Source: Bacteroidales bacterium (lineage in GTDB: Bacteria; Bacteroidota; Bacteroidia; Bacteroidales; JAADGE01). Taken from it: DNA of 20,381 bases. Each line of letters starts with the position of its first letter. The first letter of the stretch is position 1. The stretch lies in contig JAOZQB010000025.1 of assembly GCA_029932445.1 (NCBI GenBank), positions 1 to 20,381 of the forward strand, written 5' to 3'. Made by a program: the position numbers and the translations under genes. Shown in pieces: positions 14,860 through 20,381 of the stretch. The notes under the pieces are model-generated. The model was given only the letters and a program-made list of their open reading frames with translations. It made no database searches and was not told where the DNA came from.

Positions 14860-15840
14860 ATGAGCTCATTCGATGATAAAATAACCAAACACACCGAAAA
14901 AGTGATTGCCCTCTTAAATGATGAAAGAGAACGCATGCTTTCTCTTGATGAACTGAAAGAATTAGATTTAAGTCTGGGAATGACCAAAGACGAATGGGAC
15001 AATATGATGGAACAAGCCGACAAAAATGTTGACCTTGCTCAAAATCATTTCTACTATAAAAACTACAGAGATGCTTATTCAACAGCAGAATCCGCTGTTT
15101 CGGTAAATCCGTATTTAACGCAAGCATTAATTCTTATGGCAGATGCCGCTCTAAAAATTTACGAAACCGAAGACGATGAAGATTTTTTACTGAAGGCGGA
15201 AAAACATGCAAAAGATGTCTTAAAACAAGCGCCTGCTGAAAACCGTGCCGTTGAAATTCTATCGGTTTTAAATACTTACAAGACATCTGAGAGAAAACAG
15301 AAAAAGAAGTTTCTGAAATATGTTTTAATCGGCGGCGGAATCCTTATAGTCATCCTTTCAATCATATTTCTAAAACCCAAAAAGGAAAAACCGACAGACC
15401 CTACAATTAAGTTTGAACTTATTGATGCCGAGGAAAATGCAAATGCCGCTTGGGCACAAGTTGAAAATGTTATTGCAAGACGCGACAAATTAATTCCGCA
15501 ACTTTTTGCTGCCGTAAAAACTAACAATCAAGAATTTAACGATTTAGTTGACGAGCTTAAAATTCTTAAATCAAAAACAAAAAGCTTAAGCGGAAATGAA
15601 AAAATTGCTGCAGAAGCCGAATTGCAAAATAAATATCAAAAAATAACGGCTCTGATTAATTCTCAAACAAATTCCGATGCGGTTTCACCATTAATGATTC
15701 AGATTGAAGGTTCCTTCAACCGAATTGCCGTTGAAGGAAAACGGTATAACGAAACCGTGAAAAATTATAATATTTTAGTAAGAAAATACGGCGCGGATTA
15801 TCCGGATTTCAAACTTAAACAGTATTTTAACGGCCAATAA
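14860..15840 (+). CDS. TPR-like / transmembrane / LemA-domain fusion protein
   Basis: A 326-residue protein in three parts. Residues 1-145 are soluble, acidic and helical; 52-135 reads as tetratricopeptide-like repeats (AQNHFYYKNYRDAYSTAESA, then NPYLTQALILMADAALK). A single hydrophobic helix follows (about 153-171), flanked by lysines on both sides. Residues 186-315 match the LemA family: AAWAQVENVIARRDKLIPQL (196-215) and NRIAVEGKRYNETVKNYN (287-304) are its signatures. Ordinary LemA proteins are about 180-200 residues with the helix at the extreme N-terminus, so the 150-residue N-terminal part is an addition. LemA function is unknown. The next gene, 11 nt downstream, encodes a TPM-domain protein, a known neighbour of lemA, which supports the assignment. 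Topology is ambiguous because both flanks of the helix are positively charged. Confidence 0.8.
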   Translation: MSSFDDKITKHTEKVIALLNDERERMLSLDELKELDLSLGMTKDEWDNMMEQADKNVDLAQNHFYYKNYRDAYSTAESAVSVNPYLTQALILMADAALKIYETEDDEDFLLKAEKHAKDVLKQAPAENRAVEILSVLNTYKTSERKQKKKFLKYVLIGGGILIVILSIIFLKPKKEKPTDPTIKFELIDAEENANAAWAQVENVIARRDKLIPQLFAAVKTNNQEFNDLVDELKILKSKTKSLSGNEKIAAEAELQNKYQKITALINSQTNSDAVSPLMIQIEGSFNRIAVEGKRYNETVKNYNILVRKYGADYPDFKLKQYFNGQ

Positions 15841-15851
15841 ATATTTGTATT

Positions 15852-17135
15852 ATGAAAAAACGCAATTTTTTTATTTTAACTTTTCTTCTTTGGGGAATAA
15901 CCGGTTTTTCACAATATACCGTAAATACCGTTCCCGATCCGAAAAAATCAGGTCCGGGTTTTGTTTCAAATCCGGATAATATTTTAAGTAATAATGATGT
16001 TTTTATCATTGATTCTTTAATTCAAGAAGTTCAAGATTCTGCCAAAGCACAAATTGCCGTTGTTGTTCTGCAATCAATCGGTGATGTTGTTCCGAAAACT
16101 TTTGCAACGGAGCTTTTTAACTATTGGCATGTGGGAGATGCCGAAACAGACAACGGCTTGCTGATTCTCTTAGTAATGGACCAAAGAAGAGTTGAATTTG
16201 AAACGGGTTACGGCACGGAACAAATTTTACCCGACGTAAAATGTTATGAAATTCAACAAAACTATATGGTTCCGGAGTTTAAAGCAGGAAACTACGGGAA
16301 AGGACTTGTTAAGGGTGTCAGAGTATCCGTAAATCTGTTACTCAACAAATCGGAAGACATAAAACCGATGAAATCGACAAAACAAACACCGGAAAATACT
16401 CTGTATAATGATGATTCTTCAGACAATGATTATCATTATCGGTCTTCAAAACTAAGTGAATTTCAAGTTTTTTATTTGACGGCATGTATTACTGCAATAT
16501 TTCTGTTTTTTGTTTTACTCTTAATTTCCGTTTTCAACAAAGATTTTTTTGCCCGTTATCAAATATTAAGAATTTTCAGATTGTATTTTTGGTTTATTCT
16601 TTTCCCGATTCCTTTTATCGGTATTTATTTCTGGGTAAAATTTTTAACTGAAAAATGGCGAAACACGCCGAGAGTAAGTGCAAAAACCGGAAAAATAATG
16701 CACAAACTTTCGGAAACAGAGGATGATAAGTTTCTTGAAAAAGGACAAATTGCAGAAGAAATCGTAAAATCTGTTGATTACGATGTCTGGATTTCGGATG
16801 AAGAAGAGGATGTTTTGATTCAAAAATACAAACGCCGGTTTTCTAAATACAATGCATGCCCAAAATGTAAATACAAAACCTATTATAAGGTTTATGATAA
16901 AGTCATTACTTCGGCAACATATTCAAGTTCCGGAACGGGTGAACGTTTATACAAATGTACAAACTGCGGACATTCCAAAAAAATCCGATATACCGTTCCG
17001 AAAAAAACGCGAACCTCATCGTCCGGCTCAGGTTCCTCATCTTGGAGCGGCGGAAGTTCTTCTTGGTCTTCCGGAGGAAGCTCATCGTGGGGCGGCGGCA
17101 GCTCGGGCGGCGGCGGTGCCGGAAGCAGTTGGTAA
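15852..17135 (+). CDS. TPM-domain membrane protein with zinc ribbon and Ser/Gly/Trp-rich tail
   Basis: A 427-residue exported protein. Residues 1-20 form a signal peptide ending FSQ. The TPM domain (TLP18.3/Psb32/MOLO-1 type, YgcG family; about 37-165) has FVSNPDNILS, AQIAVVVLQSIGD, NYWHVGDAETDNGLLILLVMDQRR and ETGYGTEQILPD. Two membrane helices follow (about 206-227 and 242-264). A C-terminal region (about 280-380) holds a four-cysteine zinc ribbon, C336/C339 and C369/C372. The end (388-427) is a low-complexity tail repeating SSSW and finishing GGGGAGSSW, a hallmark of bacterial TPM proteins. If the signal peptide is cleaved, TPM and zinc ribbon should both face the periplasm, with the basic 228-241 loop in the cytoplasm. 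The TPM fold has been linked to phosphatase activity and assembly in plants; its role here is unknown. It is co-transcribed with the LemA fusion. Confidence 0.85.
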   Translation: MKKRNFFILTFLLWGITGFSQYTVNTVPDPKKSGPGFVSNPDNILSNNDVFIIDSLIQEVQDSAKAQIAVVVLQSIGDVVPKTFATELFNYWHVGDAETDNGLLILLVMDQRRVEFETGYGTEQILPDVKCYEIQQNYMVPEFKAGNYGKGLVKGVRVSVNLLLNKSEDIKPMKSTKQTPENTLYNDDSSDNDYHYRSSKLSEFQVFYLTACITAIFLFFVLLLISVFNKDFFARYQILRIFRLYFWFILFPIPFIGIYFWVKFLTEKWRNTPRVSAKTGKIMHKLSETEDDKFLEKGQIAEEIVKSVDYDVWISDEEEDVLIQKYKRRFSKYNACPKCKYKTYYKVYDKVITSATYSSSGTGERLYKCTNCGHSKKIRYTVPKKTRTSSSGSGSSSWSGGSSSWSSGGSSSWGGGSSGGGGAGSSW

Positions 17136-17140
17136 TTATT

Positions 17141-17171
17141 TTTGTGTTTTTTAATTTCTTTTGTAAGTTTG
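17141..17171 (+). promoter_or_regulatory. Promoter of the VCBS-repeat secreted protein gene
   Basis: TTTG (17141-17144), 19 nt, TAAGTTTG (17164-17171), then CA: a textbook Bacteroidota promoter. The start would be near 17178, about 21 nt before the ATG at 17199. This also rules out the in-frame ATG at 17142 as start, because it lies within the promoter. Confidence 0.78.
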
Positions 17172-17198
17172 CATATTTACTTATTTAAATACATTGAT

Positions 17199-18632
17199 AT
17201 GAAAGCATTGCAAATTTTACTTATTCTTATTGCTTTATCTTTTACGACTAAAGCTCAAACATTTGAAGACATAAACGCTTCACTTCCCGGTTTAACTTTT
17301 TCCGTTTCATCATTTGGGGATTTTGACGGTGACGGAGATTTAGATTTATATCTTTCCGGCTATGATGATTCTTATACTGTTTCGGGGGGAGTATATGTCT
17401 ATGATAACGGAACTTATACCTTATCCGCAACCGCAAATGTTCCGCCTGTATATATGGGTTCTGCAGATTGGGGAGATATTGACGGTGATAATGATTTGGA
17501 TATTGTTGTTATGGGAGCAGATCCGTCTTATACCGATACTACCGAAGTATTTCGAAATAACGGAGACGGAACATTTACGAATTTAAGCGCCGGACTTCCG
17601 TCAGCAGAACAAGGAGAAGTTCGTTTTGCCGATATTGACGGCGATAATGATCTCGACATTACATTAACAGGTATCGGTGCCGCCGACCGTATTACAAAGT
17701 TTTTTACAAACGACGGAGCAGGAAATTTTACCGAAATGACATCTCTTAATCTTCCCGGAATGAATATGGGGCGCATTAAATGGGCGGATTATGATAATGA
17801 TGCCGATTTAGATTTTGTACTAAGCGGTTTTGACGACGGAACAGGCGGAAGTAATACATTCTATTCTGAGATATACACGAATAACGGCGACGGTACTTTC
17901 TCTGTTTCGGGAATTTCTTTGCATCAAGGATGGCTCGGCGATAGCGAATGGGGTGATTATAACAGTGACGGAAATATTGATTTAATCATTTCCGGAGCGG
18001 GCGGTGACGGAAGCGAACGATTTACTTTATTATATAAAAATAACGGAGACGGCACATTTACGGAATTAAATCCCGGCTTTCCCGGAGTTTCTCACAGCAG
18101 TATCGAGTGGGCTGATTTTGACGGAGACGGTGATTTAGATGTTTTCATCGTAGGCGAAACAACAACACCCGGTGACGGTAACAGTATTTCAAAAATCTTT
18201 AATAATGACGGAAATGACTTGTTTTCAGACAGCGGCTCAGATGTTTTTAATTATTCTTATTACGGTGACGCCGACAGCGGTGACATTAACGATGACGGAA
18301 AAACAGATTTGGTCATTACCGGTTATTCCGATGCCGGCTATGCGGCTCAAAGTTCTGCCGTATATTTAAATACAAGCCCGATATCTGTTTCCGGTTTAAA
18401 AAAGAATAACATCAGTATTTCTCCTGTCCCCGCAAAGGAATATATAACTGTTTTCTGTCCGGAAAACATTAATAAGCTTGTGATTTATGATGTTTCAGGC
18501 AAAACTGTATTTTCGCAAAATGTTGCCGGACAAAATGTTACAATTAACACTTCCGGTCTTTCTTCAGGTGTTTATTTTGTAAAAATTCTTACAGGAACTC
18601 AAACAATCTCCGAAAAAATAATAATTGAATAA
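17199..18632 (+). CDS. Secreted seven-repeat VCBS/FG-GAP protein with T9SS sorting domain
   Basis: A 477-residue exported protein. The signal peptide MKALQILLILIALSFTTKAQ (1-20) argues for the ATG at 17199 over the upstream in-frame ATG at 17142. Seven repeats of 52-56 residues each carry a calcium-loop motif of the type DxDGDxDLD, beginning near residues 41, 93, 145, 197, 252, 306 and 362; two (197, 252) and the last are degenerate. This count fits a seven-bladed beta-propeller of the VCBS/FG-GAP kind. Residues about 404-477 (ISPVPAKEYITVFCPEN, IYDVSGKTVFSQ, LSSGVYFVKI, SEKIIIE) are a type A C-terminal sorting domain of the type IX secretion system, so the protein should end up on the cell surface or outside. 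It has its own promoter and terminator. Its ligand or partner is unknown. Confidence 0.9.
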   Translation: MKALQILLILIALSFTTKAQTFEDINASLPGLTFSVSSFGDFDGDGDLDLYLSGYDDSYTVSGGVYVYDNGTYTLSATANVPPVYMGSADWGDIDGDNDLDIVVMGADPSYTDTTEVFRNNGDGTFTNLSAGLPSAEQGEVRFADIDGDNDLDITLTGIGAADRITKFFTNDGAGNFTEMTSLNLPGMNMGRIKWADYDNDADLDFVLSGFDDGTGGSNTFYSEIYTNNGDGTFSVSGISLHQGWLGDSEWGDYNSDGNIDLIISGAGGDGSERFTLLYKNNGDGTFTELNPGFPGVSHSSIEWADFDGDGDLDVFIVGETTTPGDGNSISKIFNNDGNDLFSDSGSDVFNYSYYGDADSGDINDDGKTDLVITGYSDAGYAAQSSAVYLNTSPISVSGLKKNNISISPVPAKEYITVFCPENINKLVIYDVSGKTVFSQNVAGQNVTINTSGLSSGVYFVKILTGTQTISEKIIIE

Positions 18633-18684
18633 ATAGTGCCTTAGCATTGAAAAATTAAATTGTTATATAACAAAAATTAAATTT

Positions 18685-18717
18685 AACCGTTTTCTGATTT
18701 TGAAAGCGGTTTTTTTT
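18685..18717 (+). terminator. Rho-independent terminator after the VCBS-repeat gene
   Basis: AACCGTTTTC (18685-18694) pairs with GAAAGCGGTT (18702-18711) with one T-G wobble and a 7-nt loop, followed by an uninterrupted T run to 18717. It lies about 50 nt past the stop codon at 18632. Confidence 0.85.
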
Positions 18718-18724
18718 ATTTTTG
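18717..18724 (+). promoter_or_regulatory. -7 element for thioredoxin, directly after the terminator T tract
   Basis: TATTTTTG followed by CA is a perfect TAnnTTTG match, 40 nt before the trxA ATG. The -33 region falls inside the preceding terminator stem-loop; the only TTTG there (18699-18702) is 14 nt away, closer than usual. Terminator and promoter thus share sequence. Confidence 0.5.
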
Positions 18725-18764
18725 CAGGAATTCAATTTAAAAAAATCATAAAAAAGAAAATATT

Positions 18765-19085
18765 ATGGCAGTAACAGAAGTAACAGACGCAACATTCGAA
18801 GAAATTGTATTAAAATCAGAAATTCCTGTTATGGTTGATTTATGGGCGGTTTGGTGCGGTCCGTGCCGAATGATACATCCGATTATCGAAGAATTATCGG
18901 AAGACTATACCGGCAAAGCATTAATGACAAAACTTGATGTGGATAACAACCGAAAAACAGCAATGAAATACGGGATTCGCAATATTCCTACGGTCCTTTT
19001 TATTAAAAACGGAGAAGTTGTCGATAAGCAAGTCGGTGCCGTTCCGAAAAAGAAGTTTCAGGATAAATTAGAAGCTATTTTATGA
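18765..19085 (+). CDS. trxA: Thioredoxin
   Basis: A 106-residue cytoplasmic thiol-disulfide reductant. The active site WCGPC is at residues 30-34 (C31, C34) in VDLWAVWCGPCRMIHPI. The buried aspartate is D25, and the cis-proline is P75 in IRNIPTVLFIKNGE. There is no signal peptide and no extra domain. Length and motif order are those of classical TrxA. It is monocistronic: a terminator and -7 box precede it, and a set of palindromes follows. Confidence 0.96.
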   Translation: MAVTEVTDATFEEIVLKSEIPVMVDLWAVWCGPCRMIHPIIEELSEDYTGKALMTKLDVDNNRKTAMKYGIRNIPTVLFIKNGEVVDKQVGAVPKKKFQDKLEAIL

Positions 19086-19097
19086 TAAGCAACCAAG

Positions 19098-19124
19098 CCT
19101 GTCAGGGTTTAAAACCCTGACAGG
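19098..19124. repeat. Near-perfect palindrome after trxA
   Basis: CCTGTCAGGGTTT (19098-19110) and AAACCCTGACAGG (19112-19124) are perfect complements separated by a single A. It begins 13 nt after the trxA stop. No T tract follows, so it is not a standard terminator, although the strong stem could protect the mRNA 3' end. I believe similar CCTGTCAGGGTTT palindromes recur in other bacterial genomes; that is from memory. Confidence 0.7.
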
Positions 19125-19131
19125 GTTAATG

Positions 19132-19151
19132 GTGCCACGCTGCAGTGGCAC
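19132..19151. repeat. Short GC-rich hairpin after trxA
   Basis: GTGCCAC (19132-19138) pairs with GTGGCAC (19145-19151) around the loop GCTGCA. It is unrelated in sequence to the palindrome 8 nt upstream and much more GC-rich than its surroundings. Confidence 0.6.
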
Positions 19152-19166
19152 GGATACAAAAAATAA

Positions 19167-19320
19167 TGGCTTTAGTTTAGAATAGCGTTGGTTGTTGTAA
19201 GGTGCTTAGCAACTGTTACTTATAACAACACTTTTTAATAAATCAGAGACAGAATAAAATTAAAATAGTTGCTTAGCACCTCAATTAGTCTAATAACAAC
19301 GGAATATTAAACCAAAGCCA
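19167..19320. mobile_element. MITE-like element with imperfect long inverted repeats and 6-bp flanking duplication
   Basis: The terminal arms TGGCTTTAGTTTA (19167-19179) and TAAACCAAAGCCA (19308-19320) are complementary except for one base. The arms run inward for about 50 nt each and meet a second strong block, GGTGCTTAGCAAC (19201-19213) against GTTGCTTAGCACC (19268-19280), again with one mismatch. A 54-nt AT-rich interior has no coding sense. The hexamer AAATAA occurs directly before (19161-19166) and after (19321-19326) the arms, a candidate target-site duplication. No transposase is present, so any movement would need one from elsewhere. With the two hairpins upstream, this accounts for most of the gap between trxA and the DUF58 gene. 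Confidence 0.55.
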
Positions 19321-19372
19321 AAATAATTTATAAATCTGAGAGCTTACAGAACTTGTTTAACAAACTCGTATT

Positions 19373-20293
19373 TTGAAAAACATAAACGACATAAGCGAAT
19401 TGAAACAATTCGGAAACCTTGAATTACTTGCCAAACAAGTTGTTGAAGGTTTTATTACCGGCTTGCACAAAAGCCCGTTTCACGGTTTTTCGGTCGAGTT
19501 TTCGGAACATCGTTTATACAATACCGGTGAATCAACAAAAAATATTGACTGGAAATTGTACGGCAAAACCGACAAACTGTTTGTGAAACGTTACGAAGAA
19601 GAAACCAATTTGCGCTGTCGGATAATTTTAGATACCTCTTCTTCAATGCTGTTTCCGTTTCATGATAAACACATTCAAAGCAAATTAACTTTTTCGATTT
19701 TAAGTGCTGCAGCACTCATTAATTTATTACGCAGACAGAGAGATGCTGCGGGCTTAACTTTTTTTTCGGAAGATATTGAATTACATACGCAAGCAAAAAT
19801 GTCTTCGACACACAGCCGTTTGTTGTATGCACATTTAAATAAACTTCTTTCTGAAAATCACCCTTTAAACAAAAAAACAAATCCCGCACAATTGCTGCAT
19901 TTAATTTCAGAAAAAATTCATAAGCGTTCTCTCGTTATTATTTTCAGTGATATGTTCAGTTCCGAAGAGCCGGAAAAATTGTTTTCGGCTTTGCAACATT
20001 TAAAACATAATAAGCACGAAGTGATTTTATTTCATGTTACGGATAAAACACATGAGACTGATTTTCAATACAATAATCGCCCATATAAGTTCATTGATAT
20101 GGAAACAGGTGAGACAATAAAACTTAATCCGAATGAAATTCGTGATTTTTATACGGCATCGTCTCAGTCTTATATTGAAGAATTAAAACTGAAATGCAGT
20201 CAGTACAAAATTGATTTTGTGCAAGCCGATATTAATTCGGATTTTAAAGAAGTTCTTATTCCTTATTTAATAAAACGCAAAAAAATGCGTTAA
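19373..20293 (+). CDS. DUF58 protein with von Willebrand A-like domain, TTG start
   Basis: A 306-residue DUF58 family protein. The family core is GFSVEFSEHRLYNTGESTKNIDWKLYGKTDKLFVKRYEEETNLR (38-81), followed by a VWA-like domain with the metal-site motif DTSSSM (87-92) and FSDMFSSEEP (191-200). No membrane helix is visible. DUF58 proteins usually act with MoxR-type AAA ATPases and, in Bacteroidota, with Bat proteins; no such partner is inside the window, though the window ends 88 nt downstream. The start must be TTG at 19373 (or ATT at 19370): an in-frame stop lies at 19358-19360, and the next ATG is at residue 92, inside the metal site. The role (chaperone-like or envelope stress) is inferred from the family only. 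Confidence 0.88.
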   Translation: MKNINDISELKQFGNLELLAKQVVEGFITGLHKSPFHGFSVEFSEHRLYNTGESTKNIDWKLYGKTDKLFVKRYEEETNLRCRIILDTSSSMLFPFHDKHIQSKLTFSILSAAALINLLRRQRDAAGLTFFSEDIELHTQAKMSSTHSRLLYAHLNKLLSENHPLNKKTNPAQLLHLISEKIHKRSLVIIFSDMFSSEEPEKLFSALQHLKHNKHEVILFHVTDKTHETDFQYNNRPYKFIDMETGETIKLNPNEIRDFYTASSQSYIEELKLKCSQYKIDFVQADINSDFKEVLIPYLIKRKKMR

Positions 20294-20381
20294 TCCGTGA
20301 TTTATTTTATTTGATATTCATTGTTGTCCGATTAATAAAAAACATGCGAAAATACGAAACATTTATTTATTATATCCCTGT

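Noticed and set aside
16852..17188. Two plus-strand open frames overlapping the end of the TPM gene
   Set aside because: They are frame-shifted readings of the repetitive Ser/Gly/Trp tail and zinc ribbon, with arginine- and alanine-rich composition typical of shadows.
17142..17198. Upstream in-frame ATG giving a 19-residue longer VCBS protein
   Set aside because: It lies inside the TTTG-N19-TAAGTTTG promoter, and the ATG at 17199 begins a well-formed signal peptide.
19098..19151. CRISPR-like or tandem repeat array
   Set aside because: Two different palindromes, each present once, with no repeated unit or regular spacers.
20294..20381. Start of a further gene after DUF58, such as a Bat-type protein
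   Set aside because: Only 88 bases remain; no start codon with a supportable reading frame or promoter can be shown.

Overview
The window is an AT-rich stretch of a Bacteroidota (Bacteroidetes) chromosome. Four things point there: recurrent TAnnTTTG -7 promoter elements with almost no visible Shine-Dalgarno sequences; a secreted protein with a C-terminal type IX secretion (T9SS) sorting domain; lineage-typical families (DUF3098, a rhomboid with a DUF6576-like tail, the Mrp variant without CxxC); and the gene run ftsX-DUF3098-uppP-truB-queA. I cannot name the genus. No tRNA, rRNA, CRISPR array, transposase or phage gene is visible.

Layout. 1-1950 (minus strand): a guanine deaminase cut by the window edge, then an Fe-S pair, mrp followed by a stand-alone NifU C-terminal domain. 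The pair has its own promoter inside a long dyad and ends at a hairpin terminator. 1951-2174: non-coding, holding a dispersed repeat. 2175-3849 (minus): two rhomboid membrane proteases in tandem. 3963-7731 (plus): ftsX, DUF3098, uppP, truB and queA, serving cell division, lipid carrier recycling and tRNA modification, with internal promoters before DUF3098 and queA. 7732-7946: a second, larger copy of the dispersed repeat between convergent genes. 7947-10819 (minus): sppA and lpxK overlapping by 4 nt. 11064-14555 (plus): dnaE, the replicative polymerase with a complete PHP metal site. 14556-14859: non-coding, with a nested inverted repeat and a promoter. 14860-17135 (plus): a two-gene operon of a TPR-TM-LemA fusion and a TPM-domain membrane protein with a zinc ribbon. 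17199-18632: a secreted seven-repeat VCBS/FG-GAP protein. 18765-19085: thioredoxin. 19086-19372: three unrelated palindromic elements, one of which looks like a small inserted MITE. 19373-20293: a DUF58 protein starting with TTG. The last 88 bases hold nothing I can support.

Most genes are housekeeping envelope, replication and RNA-modification functions. The least understood parts are the TPR-LemA/TPM operon, the dyad over the mrp promoter, and several families of palindromic intergenic repeats, including a hairpin whose 27-nt core is conserved while its flanking stem changes sequence yet stays paired.
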